This document shows, piece after piece, positions 1-11,148 of a stretch of 64,000 nt of DNA; the first letter of the stretch is position 1; each line of letters begins with the position of its first letter. The notes beneath the pieces are model-generated. The model did not search any database, was not told the origin of the DNA, and worked only from the letters and a program-made list of their open reading frames with translations. A program made the translations under genes and the position numbers. Source of the stretch: Caprella mutica (Eukaryota; Arthropoda; Malacostraca; Amphipoda; Caprellidae); contig CANNZV010002331.1 in NCBI GenBank assembly GCA_947561585.1, positions 24 to 64,023 of the forward strand, in the 5' to 3' direction.

Positions 1-562
1 TGTTGATAAAGAAAGTCCTAATTAACGGTTTTTCATTTTTATCCTCAAGAAGTTAAATAACCAAAGAAACTCCTGCTAGAAAATAAACACTCAAGTTACT
101 AGAAATAAAAATAACTTGCTAACTATTAACTTATTATCCAATTTACATCAATTCAAGAATAAGGTAAATTTGTGAAAATAGCAATCATGCTAATTTCTTT
201 TTGTCATCACTACTTATGGTGTGGAAGGTATCGTCTCAAGAGTTTTCGTTGCATTTCACTCTTTAACGTTTAATGGAAGGACATTTTGCTATAATGCAAT
301 TGCACGAAGTTACCAATAATCTGCCAATCTTAAACCTACACACTGCGGGTCTTTATTCAAATAATTATTAATTCAGTATTAATGTAAAGAATTGAAAACA
401 TTATGATTATTGTAATATAGGTACGAACTTCTTCAAAATTCATGTTACAATTTTTTTAGCTGCACATGTGCATGAAAATCGTGTATTTTAATCGACCTAA
501 AATATGAAGGATCTTCAAATTGCCGTGAATTACAATTTATGATCTTATATAGATATAAATTG
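1..562. other. unassigned AT-rich DNA
   Basis: No coding, RNA or repeat structure could be supported here. The open frames are short and full of stops on both strands. Confidence 0.6.
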
Positions 563-1253
563 GGCCCAGTTGCGAAATACGACTCCTTTGAAATACAAAA
601 ATTCGATCCGACTCCTCGATCTTAAAATATGATATTTTGGTATTTGGAAAGAGATGGCTGTCACGAAACACGACTCCCTGGAAATACAAAAATTCGATCC
701 GACTCCTCTCATAGTAATTAAATTGTATCTCTTCATCCTACGGGTAGAAATTCAGGGGAGTTTCTTTTCATGACAGCTATATAAGACGATATTAAAACAA
801 TCCGACTCCTCTTAATTTAAATTCAAGTATTAGTAATGAAACCATTTGAATTCAATAATAATTAGAATACATATAATAGCAATTTTTGTATCATAGTTAC
901 GACAAACTATACCAACTTATTTATTTGATTACTTCAAACATTTGACGAATAATATTTAATTGTATTATAAGGTTAAATAAGTTGTACTTAAATTGAATGG
1001 TATAAAAATAGAAAGGCTTTTTGCTTATCAATTGAAGGTAGGTTAGGTTAGTCTTACGTTTCATATAACATGAGGAGTCGTGTTTCGTGACAGCCATCTC
1101 TTTTCAATCACCAAATACCTCATTTTAAGATTGAGGAGTCGTATGTATATAATTTTTATATTTGGAAGGTGTCGTATTTCATGACAGCCATCATTAAAAA
1201 CACACAAAACCCCTTATTTTCCATTGGAGGGAGTCGTATTTCACAACTGGGCC
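563..1253. mobile_element. TIR element (MITE) with 8-bp target duplication
   Basis: The ends are inverted repeats: ggcccagttgcgaaatacga on the left and the complement of ggcccagttgtgaaatacga on the right, with one mismatch over about 24 bases. The flanks carry ataaattg (555-562) and atacattg (1254-1261), an 8-bp target duplication with one mismatch. Inside each arm the phrase 'atggctgtcacgaaacacga' and the motif gactcct recur several times (about 580-800 left, 1066-1240 right), so the arms are themselves repetitive. There is no transposase; 691 bp is MITE size. The 8-bp duplication suits hAT, P or Merlin groups, and the GG start is closest to Merlin or Mutator-type ends. Superfamily is not settled. 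Confidence 0.75.
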
Positions 1254-1655
1254 ATACATTGAAGAAGCTGTACCTACATAGATATTCAATATTATAATGA
1301 AACTATTTGCAATGAAACAAACTTCCTTGAAAATTGTTTTTTTTTTGTAAAAGATGAAAAAGAAAATATGATAAATATTTATTTCATCTTCATTACCAAA
1401 ACATTTTTGTTTTGAATTAAAGTGCGCACTCAATTTTTTCTTTCTTGAGTCTAAAATATTTTTTATTATGTCGAAAATATTTTATCTATTTTTTGCAAGT
1501 TAAAATACCAAATATATTTCACAATTCTAAATACATGTCAGATCACAGTTACTTTGAATGGTAAAACATTCATTTTAATCCTTCAAAAAACTTGTAGTGT
1601 GAAGAAAAGTTTTTTGCGTTCGAATATCCACACATGATGATATACAGGGTGAGTT

Positions 1656-1680
1656 CAGCACACTGAGTTAAAATGTGCTG
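1656..1680. other. short hairpin
   Basis: The 7-base arms cagcaca and tgtgctg flank an 11-base loop. It follows tacagggtga, which resembles the terminal bases of some mariner-like elements. No wider context supports a function. Confidence 0.35.
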
Positions 1681-1898
1681 TTGAACCAAGTTGTGGTATT
1701 AATACAATTACATTAAAAGCTACATGATTCATCTTTCGATTTGTGTATAAAATAAACATTTTCTTCAAAACATTGACTGTAATGATGATTCATTCCGTGA
1801 CCATTTATATAGAATTAAATGTAAGTATCACCATTGCATTTGACCAGTGTGACTTTAATTCAACCCACTACTCTTTCCAATCATTTCTATGTCAATCT

Positions 1899-2087
1899 GC
1901 CAATACTGTGTGGTTCAGGAGCACTGCTAATACTGTGTGGTTCAGGAGCACTGTTAATACTGTGTGGTTTAGGAGCAATGCTAATACTGTGTGGTTCAGG
2001 AGCACTGCTAATACTGTGTGGTTCAGGAGCACTGCTAATACTGTGTGGTTCAGGAGCACTGCTAATACTGTGTGGTTCAGGAGCATT
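1899..2087. repeat. 27-bp minisatellite, 7 units
   Basis: Seven consecutive copies of a 27-base unit containing aatactgtgtggttcaggag. Unit length is a multiple of three and lacks stops in three frames, so both strands show apparent ORFs (1743-2165 and 1834-2118 on +, 1892-2095 on -). These are by-products of the repeat. Copies differ at one to three bases, with unit 3 the most divergent. Confidence 0.95.
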
Positions 2088-3216
2088 ACCATCATTAGGC
2101 TCTTCAGCTCAGGATTGACAGGATTAGATCTTCCTAACGACCTTATTAGCTTTGTAGCTTATTAGTTCTCTCTTGCGGTTAGAAAGCGAGGAGATATTTC
2201 ACATTCATAATATTGATGTCAAAGGGAAGACATTTTTACGAGAAAATGGATAGGTTGTTTTTCGCAAACAAATAACTAGAGTTTATACTTGCTGAATAAT
2301 GATCCTATTTCATTTGATGGTTCAAAAAATCATATAGTATGGAAAAAATATAACGTAAAACCCTCCAAGACAGTTATTTGATACTGAAAATTATAATGAT
2401 TCAATGACTTGACTATCTTGATTTACATTAATCCCAATGTACAGGTTTGATCAAATTCGTATCGAAAGTGGGACAACCATATGGTGCGTAGTAAGTATGC
2501 GTATTATTAATCAACAAGGAAAATATTATGTAATTCTTGACATAGTTTACACATGGTATTAATCGATATCTCTTTAAGAATACATCCATAAAACACGTAA
2601 AGTATATTTCTATGAGTTATTCTTATATATGAAATGTCCTTTTATAATTTTATTCATTAGATTATAACATTATATCCTTCAGTATTATTTGAAAAAAATA
2701 AATGTACTCGTTAATATGCTAATTGGATCTCACTTAACATCTAATTATTGTAATTCATTTCTTCTCTCAAATCTGTGTAAAGAACATATAAATTCATGTT
2801 TTCTTAACTAGTTCATTCTTGTTATAATTTCTCCAACTGGGTTCCCCTAGTTTCATATCCTAGTAGATGATTTCTAACATGATAAAATGAAATGTGTTTC
2901 ACCGCAATATGACTGGATCAATGGTAAAAATAAAATTGATTTAATATATAGGATGACTAACGCGAACGAATACTGAGGACATCCAGAAATATATTAGATG
3001 TAATACATTTAATTCATATAATCCAATATACTGATTCCTAGGGTAGAGCTTCAATCCCGTAACATCATTTTATTAAAATAAGTTACATGCACATCTCATA
3101 TGACAAAGAAGTCACACTAAATTAATGAGATTTTTAATTGTATAAAAATTAGAATATCTGTCTGGATGTAAAAAAAAGTTGCTATTTAGCAGTATTGAAT
3201 AATTTATGTGTGACTC
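2088..3216. other. unassigned AT-rich DNA
   Basis: No feature recognised. No long frame, tandem array or inverted repeat stood out on reading. Confidence 0.55.
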
Positions 3217-3689
3217 GGGGAGAACCGGGTGAGTTCGTACAGCGGGTAAATCCGTACAGGGCCGTGACTCAATACCTGTTATGGTCAATCCCGTTGAAAC
3301 TTGAGTGATCCTATACATAATATTAGAAATTAGTTTGAAACGAGTTGCAGCCGCGTGAGTGTGTAGTATGTTCGTACCCCACTATGTACGAATTCACCTC
3401 TATATTTATTTTTCATATATGCCTCGAGTATATACACGTAAAAGAATGAAACTGTACGTTATATTTTTTATGTTCATTCTTTCTTAGGCCCCTTTCTTAG
3501 GACTTATATTTTGAACTTTTTTATTTCACTAGGAACATACACTGTTTTTAAATACCTGCTCTTCAATCTTTTATTTCATGTTTTAGTTTCATCATATATG
3601 TAAAAATTAATTTTATCACCATACAGTTTAGTTATATTTTTAGAGAAAGTATTTAGTTGATTGTAATTTTTTTATGTATAGAATAAAAG

Positions 3690-3762
3690 TAAAATATTGT
3701 TCAGATCTTGAAGATGACTATAAATAGTCGAAACGTTGATGTTTTGTAAATAATATTTTAAA
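3690..3762 (+). ncRNA. hammerhead-ribozyme-like motif, copy A
   Basis: TTGAAGA (3708-3714) sits where a hammerhead has CUGANGA. It is followed by a short hairpin GACT-loop-AGTC and then GAAAC (3730-3734). A short possible stem III and a GTT (possible cleavage triplet) follow. The outer flanks taaaatatt and aatatttta can pair as a distal stem I. The first core base is T rather than C and one extra base lies between the core and stem II, so activity is doubtful. The following ~60 bases (to about 3825) are shared with two other copies near 28.3 and 29.2 kb. Hammerheads of this compact type occur in Penelope-like retroelements. Confidence 0.5.
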
Positions 3763-4034
3763 GCAAAATAAATTTTAATAATGATAAGGTACATCTTTTC
3801 TATTTTATTCATATTGAAGCTAAAATGCAATGCTATAAATGATTTATATAGTATTCTTCCTGTGATGTGGAACAGGCATATAACGTCTGGAAAAATTGAA
3901 CATCAGTACGTATAGCTGCTAAATTGTATAAAGTATAAATTGTATAAATTTAATAAGCATAAATTAGAAAAGAAAGCTTTTATCAGCGTAATAGTAAAGG
4001 ACGGCGCTTATCCAGAATATGCTGAGAATAATTC

Positions 4035-4591
4035 AAATCATTAACAGCGCAACCAAGCAGAAAATGCGCCATCCACCGAGCCTGCTCCTACTTCACCATC
4101 CATCGAGCCTGATCTTACTTCACCATCCATCGAGTCTGCTCGTGCTTTACCATCTACCGAGCCTGCTCCTACTTCACCACCAATTGAGCCTGATCTTACT
4201 TCACCATCCACCGAGCCTGCTCTTACTTCACCATCCAACCAGCCTGCTCCTACTTCACCCACCACCAAGCCTGCTCATACTTTACCATCCACCGAGCCTT
4301 CTCTTACTTCTACCGGGACCGAGGCTTCTCCTTCACCATCCACTGAGCCACAACCAGGCCCCTCTAGATCAAATGTTTCATTTTTAGGAACATCTTTTGA
4401 AAACAATCGGCCATTCGAAAAGGCTCCTCATAGAAAGTGCAACAACAGAGACAGATAAACCAATAAGAGCAATGATAACAATTGATACCCTAGAAAAAGA
4501 GTTACTGAAAGAGAAACAAATTCCAAGAAAGAAAAACTCAAATTCACCAGTGACAAAGCGTAGGCTTACGATGGAAATTGACGTTCTGTGA
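4035..4591 (+). pseudogene. pogo/Tigger-like transposase C-terminal remnant
   Basis: One frame reads a Pro/Ser/Thr-rich run made of roughly nine 9-residue repeats (EPA-L-TSPST type, about 4068-4350), then QPGPSRSNVSFLG, then RPFEKAPHRK and a stop near 4456. After a frame change the text continues with IDTLEKELLKEK and later VTKRRL (to 4591). The order 'RPF.KAP.RK', basic stretch, 'TDTPEK-like', 'K.RL' is the usual tail of pogo/Tigger-type DDE transposases. The DDE catalytic domain is not recognisable upstream. The call is therefore a partial, frameshifted fragment. The Ser/Pro linker is expanded by a 27-bp minisatellite. Identification rests on remembered family features only. Confidence 0.45.
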
Positions 4592-4928
4592 TCTAGTTCG
4601 GAAGACATCGGTGATGAAGCCTTTTGTGATTTTTTGTTATCTCAAAAAGGTTTTAGTCAATTGTAAGGATACAGCATTCAAAGCTTCCATAATATTTTCC
4701 ATACAATATACGAAATTCTTAATAAATTTTCTTTTTTCCCCCTTCTTTAGTACGTACGGAGTGATACACTGCTTGTACGAACTCACCCGCAATTCCGGGC
4801 GAGTTCGTACACACGATTATATCTCATTAAAATCGATATTAAAAGAGTTAGAACGAACTTGTATCCCGAATGGTTAACGTTCTATAAGCTTAGAAAGGAA
4901 AAATGTGCGAACTCACCCGGTTCTTTGG

Positions 4929-5549
4929 AAGAACGAATTAAATAACTCATTTTTTATTTCTAAGTCTGAAAAGTAGTCATAAAAAAATTAGAATAATAAT
5001 TTAATTACTAAACTCAATCTTTAGTGAACAAGAAAATGTTATCAAGTAATATATCTGCCAGGAATACTTACATCAATTTATTCTTCTCAAACTGATAATA
5101 AAAAATATCTATGGATTCTAACAATGCATTCTTTTGTTACAGAATTATTCATCTTCAGGAGTCATTTTCTATATTTCATATTAGTAAGTGTCTCACATTT
5201 TCATATAGATAATGCAAGTGATGTCATAAGTTAATAAAGTGTGAGTTCTTTATCTATTGCAAGTATCATGTTTATAAATTGTTGCAGTCGCTGATGCAGT
5301 AAAGGTAAGTACTTGGCTTACCGTCAGGGTTATTTTATTTGCTTGCCCAGCTGCGCAATATTTCACTGAAATGAGCTGCGCTCTGAATTATGACGCAACT
5401 TATATGTATTCGATATTTACTTGAGAGCTTAGAGATGAAGAGAATACAAAATGTGTGCACAACTACACATAGCAACTCACTAAAAAGTATATAAAAATTA
5501 TAACATCTGTAATTACATTATACAGTATACACCCTACAACTATTTAAAC
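4929..5549. other. unassigned DNA
   Basis: No gene or repeat recognised. A consensus-like splice donor (ggtaagta at about 5304) follows a possible acceptor at 5287, leaving only 17 bases between them. This is not enough to call an exon. Confidence 0.5.
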
Positions 5550-6061
5550 TGTTATAGGCAAATTGCTCGAAAAACAATTGCTCGAATGATAAATTGCTCT
5601 CAGTGCTCGAATTAATGAAAGTCAGTTAATCATGAGGTTGGATCACTACGTTTTGCTTCACCTGACCGTCTTGGTCTCTAATTAGCAATTAAAAATTATA
5701 CTGTGTTTCCCTTTTTTCATCGCTATTTACTATTAATTATTATATTATTGTATTTAAATTTTACTCTTCATGAGTTTCTTTATTTTTTATAGAACAGAAA
5801 TTACTGCAGTAATTCTGGGTACTACTGGGAACTACACAGTCCTTCTCATATTTTACATTAAGCAATTGATTATTCGAAATTTAATCATTTAAGCAATTGA
5901 TTATTGGGGCAAATGTTCATTCGATCAATTGTGAAAAGTCAGTTAGTCATAAAGTGGAATCATTCCGATTCCTGCACCTAAGTTTCTAATTTGTAATTAA
6001 TAATTACTGTATTTCATTATTTGGATTATTTGCATTGCTTACGAGCAATTTACTGGCTACC
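5550..6061. mobile_element. foldback-type element, aattgctcga family, copy 1
   Basis: The left end (gttataggcaaattgctcga) and right end (complement of ggtagccagtaaattgctcg) are inverted. The flanks share atttaaac (5542-5549 and 6062-6069), an 8-bp target duplication that would be 9 bp with one mismatch. Subterminal copies of caattgctcga-like motif are few and decayed. The phrase gtcagttaatcatgaggttg (about 5620) recurs as gtcagttagtcataaagtgg (about 5938). No coding potential. The same family recurs at 8221 and 26922. Confidence 0.75.
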
Positions 6062-6263
6062 ATTTAAACAGTCACAAAATAACTGTTTTACGTAATTTAT
6101 AGGTAATGAATCAAGTGGTTTAAATAACATTATTGGATATCTTACTTAACTTTGCTATTCAGACAGTACAGAGAAAATACCCTCGAATTTATTAAAAGGA
6201 GACTTATAAATGTGAGCCTTAGAATCTTTTTCACGGATGTATATTTTGCAATTTCATGTAAGT

Positions 6264-7713
6264 TGTACCTGGCAGGTTGATCGAAAACGAATTCACCAAA
6301 AACTAATTCTCCCTACCCTAATTTTCTGAACCGGATTCTCCGAATACAAATTTGCCAAAACCCAAATTTGCCGAAAACGGATTCGACCGAAAGACATATT
6401 TGGATACAAAATGTAAAATTACACTGAAGTTACAGAAATGACACGAAACAACGAAATTATAATCCTTAGTAAAAAGAAATGATCCTTTTAATCTGTTACT
6501 TCTTTAATCATCTTCAATATACTGTGAATATACACATTATTTTAAATATCATAACATTACTATTTATTATTTGCATACTACCTATCATGCCTTACTACGT
6601 ATCTTTACCGTACTATCTATCCATACCTTGATACGTATCCTTACCTAACTAAATATCCTTAATTATCTTGCTACGTATCGTTACCTTAATTACTACCAAT
6701 CCTTATCTTACTACCAATCCTTACCTTACTACCAATCCTTATCTTACTACCAATCCTTACCTTACTACCAATCCTTACCTTACTACCAATCCTTACCTTA
6801 CTACCAATCCTTATCTTACTACCAATCCTTACCTTACTACCAATCCTTACCTTACTACCAATCCTTACCTTACTACCAATCCTTACCTTACTACCAATCC
6901 TTACCTTACTACCAATCATTACCTTACTACCAATCCTTACCTTACTACCAATCCTTACCTTACTACCAATCCTTACCTTACTACCAATCCTTACCTTACT
7001 ACCAATCCTTACCTTACTACCAATCCTTACCTTACTACCAATCCTTACCTTACTACCAATCCTTACCTTACTACCAATCCTTACCTTACTACCAATCCTT
7101 ACCTTACTACCAATCCTTACCTTACTACCAATCCTTACCTTACTACCAATCCTTACCTTACTACCAATCCTTACCTTACTACCAATCCTTACCTTACTAC
7201 CAATCCTTACCTTACTATCATAAATAAACACCTTTGAAAAATAAATTTAGACTGAATTTTTGAGGCATAAGATATAATGATAAAAAACCCAAAGTTCCAA
7301 AGAATGTGTCTTTTAAATTAAATTTGAGTATCAATCCTTCATCATCAATGCTATATACATTTTAATATTTAATATGTACAGTTAGATAGATAAAATTAGA
7401 GAACTACAAAATTAAATAGTAATAGTAATGTCAAATTCATATAAAAATGTGTCTTTTTTTTTAATACGTACGATTTTAATTATAAAAACCACAGAGTTCC
7501 ACAGAATGTTCTTTTTAATTTAAATAAATTTGATTTTCGAAAAATTCGTACTCCGGTAAATTTTTCTTCGGCTATACAGTATTTCGGCAAATCTGTTTTC
7601 GGCAAATTTGAGATTAGGCAATCACGTATTAAGAATCCATATCGGCGAATTAGTTTTGGGTAAATTTGGTTACGGCAAATTCGTTTTGGAAAATCAGCCT
7701 AGACCCCATTTAC
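6264..7713. mobile_element. foldback-type element around an 18-bp array
   Basis: About 130 bases at each side are inverted, degenerate tandem strings of gccgaaaacg / caaatttgcc type. Left: cgaaaacgaattcaccaaaa (about 6282). Right: the complement near 7650-7690. The interior is dominated by the 18-bp array. Borders are approximate: tgtaagt occurs on both flanks (6257-6263, 7714-7720) but the ends do not align cleanly. No transposase is present. Confidence 0.55.
6580..7222. repeat. 18-bp minisatellite, about 29 clean units
   Basis: The unit is ttaccttactaccaatc plus one base, essentially unbroken from 6692 to 7213. A decayed leading edge (6580-6690) shows related forms such as ttactacgtatc and ttaccgtactatctatcc. 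The 18-base period gives repetitive frames on both strands (6668-7237 +, 6686-7231 -) that encode only a six-residue repeat. I regard these as non-genic. Confidence 0.95.
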
Positions 7714-7722
7714 TGTAAGTAT

Positions 7723-8220
7723 ATATTGCAAATGTAACACATGTATACTTTACAATTGTATATGTATAATGTATATGTTGCAATTTTATATACAAAGTCT
7801 GAAAGTTTAAGGATATAATTCCACACTATGAATTACTGTTCTCAAATTATTGGCAATTGAATATGAAGTTTGTTAGTCAAATTTTAGGCGCTTTCAAATT
7901 TTAATCCGAATTTCTTCCATGAATTGACGACACAAATTGGAAGTTCAGAATATTCCCATCCACATTTATATGTATTGTGTATATATCCCAACAATGGAAA
8001 AAATTCGATTTGAGTCGCAAGGAAGTGGTTGGACTGACTCATGACTCCAGGGAGCAAAAAATGTTCAGAATTGTGTGTTCAAGTGATAGTTTTTACTTTG
8101 CTTTTTGAAAAAAATATTGAATTACATTGGATTCTTTTCAACATTATCAGTTCTTTCTTCCACCAACTATGATTTAAAGGTGGCCAATTTGCAGAATTTT
8201 CATTTACATCAATTTTTTAC
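7723..8220. other. unassigned AT-rich DNA
   Basis: Nothing recognisable between the two foldback-type elements. Confidence 0.5.
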
Positions 8221-8466
8221 GGTTCTAGGTAAATTGCTCGAAAGACAATTGCTCGAAAACAATTGCTCGAAAAACAATTGCTCGAATGAACAATTGCTCG
8301 AAAGAACAATTGCTCAAAAGACAATTGCTCGAGAAACAATTGCTCGAACGAACAATTGATCGAATGAACAATTGCTCGAATTATCAAATTGCTCGAATGA
8401 ACAAAATTGCTCGAATTATAAAATTGTATAGTTTTCGATTTTACAAAAGTCAGTTATTCATGAAGT
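8221..8466. mobile_element. half copy of aattgctcga foldback element
   Basis: It starts with ggttctaggtaaattgctcg, identical to the left tip at 26922. About twelve copies of caattgctcgaa-type repeats follow, then gtcagttattcatgaagtg as in the full copy. After about 8466 the similarity ends and no inverted partner is found downstream. This is one arm only, from deletion or incomplete transposition. Apparent frames at 8105-8471 are repeat artefacts. Confidence 0.8.
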
Positions 8467-10576
8467 GCTAATTGTTATCGTAGTTGAATTAATCAATTTA
8501 TCAAATTTTCTGGTAATCCCCTGGCTTTGAGAGCAATGAAGTTCCTGCATTTTATACCTTCTTCATACAACCTAGAAGGTTAGATCGTTATTTGTGACTT
8601 GACCGATAATTAAAGTGTCTTGCAACCATGCAGAGCATTTCTCTCCCAAGAAGCCACTTCCTAATAAACTAAAGGAATATTGATCTCCCTAATACCTAAA
8701 TATCTGACATACATTCAGTTCTGATCTCTTTTTGACGGGGAAAATCTCTTGGTATTTCTGGCGCCTTTCAATTTGCAATCTATTATATTTCATTTTGTTG
8801 ATAGGCCTCTGCGGCGCAATGATTGCGATAGTAGGCTGGAATTATCGGCCTCGCTAGAGAGAAATAATGGAGCAATGCTACAGACATTGCGGATAATATT
8901 CTCCTTTATACTCACGAGTAAAGAGTGTTGTTGTACGTCCTGTGTGTTGTACAGGGGGGGGGGGGGGGGTGTTAGGCATTTGCTGAACTCTTCTAAAGTG
9001 CAACATTGTAGTCTGAATATCTGTAAATTTGTAACAATCGCGCACATAAACTGCTGTTATTGATCTAAATTTCGACTAGAATTTCACTGGAAATGGATTG
9101 AAAGGCGAAGTAGAGAATTTAACTCTATTTTAGAGTATATGGAAGGTTTCTTCCCTTCACACATTATGCTATCTATGACAACATAAAAATAATCCATAAA
9201 CGAAGTATGTTAGATAATAATTATCAGATAGATAACATAGTTTTTTCAAAAAGCAAAGAAAGGGTTCTGGAGTACAAAATCATGATTTTGGTATAAAGGT
9301 ACTTGGTTTGATTGCAACCTTATGTTAAAGTTTGGCAACAAAAGTGTCGGACACCCTGTATTTGCTTCACTGGCACTAAATGAAAAAAGTTAACCTTTAA
9401 GTTCAAATGATCCCGCCAAATTGTTCTAATATTTGAACTTCAAAATTCAATTTAGGGAATTCAACCCCTCACTCGTAGTTCCTGAAGGAATTTCCTCTTC
9501 TGTAAAGATTTTATCCTTCTTGTTTTTAATTTATCACCTCGACAGAGAAATATATATAGTGTATGGAATTATTTTCGCAATGCTTTTGAACTATTCTATT
9601 ATATAGGATTTTATATTCACGATTTATATTATTAACTTAAAAAAGCTTATGGAAAGTACCAGAATTACAAAATGAACTTGTGATTTATTCAACTGTCAGT
9701 AATTCTTATAAAATTATTTGTATCATTTTTACTCTTTGGTACTCCTAATATATTGCATGTTTATTAATAAATTCATAAATTTCTTTAAGACTTATGGAAT
9801 AATGGAAGGCTCTTAATTTTATATGGAAAACTTCAAACACAAAATGCCTTCCAGGTCTACAAGGCTTAAATTAACTGCAAAGAAAAGTGGACAAAGTAAT
9901 CTTTATTGTTGCTAACTAAGCGTACTTGAGAACAATAGAATTCTTCAAATGTAATTTCTGCCAACTCATGAAAGAGACCAAGAGAAATAAGTCTCAATTA
10001 CTCTATCACTACACAACTGTGGCAAAAGATATTCTTTACCATTTGAGTACATAATTACGTTCGTCAACCTAAACTATCTCAGACAAAATGTCGCACTTTT
10101 TTGGTGCCTGATTAGGTATAACTATATTATAATCCTAAACAGAAGATATAAATTTGTGCAATGTTTCAATAACTGCGTTCACTCAATAGATAATCACTGA
10201 TATAATCAATGTGAGTTAATATTCCAGAATTTATACCTGACTTTGATTCCGAGCGTTGATTGCCTCCAAACACGTGGTGGTGAATTAATCAAAGCCCATT
10301 ACGGAGCAGAATATTAATGTATTATTCCACTCCATGGAGCAACACTCATCACCATAATATTATCTGCAAACAACTGCGCACAGAATGTAGTATTTGCCTT
10401 AGTTGCATTGTTAGTATTTGGCATAAATGCACTGTAGATTACTCTGATGTTTAGCAAGAGTAATCAAGAGTAGAAATCAAAGCTGCATTTGCGAAGTGAA
10501 TGAAAATGGATCGAGTGAACGTAAATTACACAAGATAAACTGTTTGAAGTCACTTTTCAATGCTAATTAGATTACG
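8467..10576. other. unassigned DNA with a short GC-richer patch
   Basis: No gene recognised. The stretch 8800-9060 is less AT-rich than its surroundings and has overlapping open frames on both strands, but no domain or splice pattern I could defend. It contains a run of 16 G (8954-8969). Near 9340, gtgtcggacaccctgtat resembles a single terminal repeat of a mariner-like element; no partner was seen. Confidence 0.5.
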
Positions 10577-10743
10577 TAATAACTTAATGGATAGATAACT
10601 TAATAACTTTATGGTTAGATAACAAATAACTTGATGGTTAGATTACTTAATAACTTCATGATTAGATAACTAAATAACTTGATGGTTAGATATATAAATA
10701 ACTTGATGGTTAGTTAACTAAATAACTTGATGGATAGATAACT
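10577..10743. repeat. 24-bp minisatellite, about 7 units
   Basis: Units follow aataacttgatggttagata plus three to four bases. Copies diverge by several substitutions and one-base length changes. The array lies directly before a second, different array. Confidence 0.85.
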
Positions 10744-10782
10744 CAATAAATGTATTTTGATACATATATACATAGTTTACCA

Positions 10783-11148
10783 AATAGCTTAATGACTATG
10801 ATTGAAATAGCTTAATGACTATGATTGAAATAGCTTACTGACTGTGATTGAAATAGCTTAATGACTATGATTGAAATAGCTTAATGACTATGATTGAAAT
10901 AGCTTGATGACTATATGATTGAAATAGCTTAATGACTATGATTGAAATAGCTTACTGACTGTGATTGAAATAGCTTAATGACTATGATTGAAATAGCTTA
11001 ATGACTATGATTGAAATAGCTTGATGACTATATGATTGAAATAGCTTAATGACTATGATTGAAATAGCTTACTGACTGTGATTGAAATAGCTTAATGACT
11101 ATGATTGAAATAGCTTAATGACTATGATTGAAATAGCTTACTGACTGT
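10783..11148. repeat. 23-bp minisatellite, about 16 units
   Basis: The unit is aatagcttaatgactatgat plus tga. Variants (cttactgactgtgat and cttgatgactatatgat) recur in a fixed order about every five units, a small higher-order period. No coding potential. Confidence 0.9.

Larger units (their letters stand above)
3217..4928 (+). mobile_element. inverted-repeat element with pogo-like remnant
   Basis: The left end agaaccgggtgagttcgtac (3221-3240) is matched by its complement at 4905-4924 with one mismatch. Further copies of the same motif, gagttcgtac or its complement, lie just inside both ends (about 3350-3400 and 4785-4820). Exact outer borders are uncertain because no convincing target duplication was found. 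The interior holds a decayed pogo/Tigger-like C-terminal coding remnant (about 4035-4591) and a hammerhead-like motif near 3.7 kb. The element is likely non-autonomous or a deleted copy. Confidence 0.6.

Noticed and set aside
1037..1052. Telomere-like ggtaggttaggttag
   Set aside because: Only about two repeats, located inside a MITE; not a telomeric array.
5288..5304. 17-base micro-exon between an acceptor-like and a donor-like site
   Set aside because: Isolated consensus splice words are expected by chance, and no neighbouring exon is recognisable.
6668..7237. 189-codon frame encoding a six-residue repeat
   Set aside because: It follows directly from the 18-bp array; the opposite strand is equally open.
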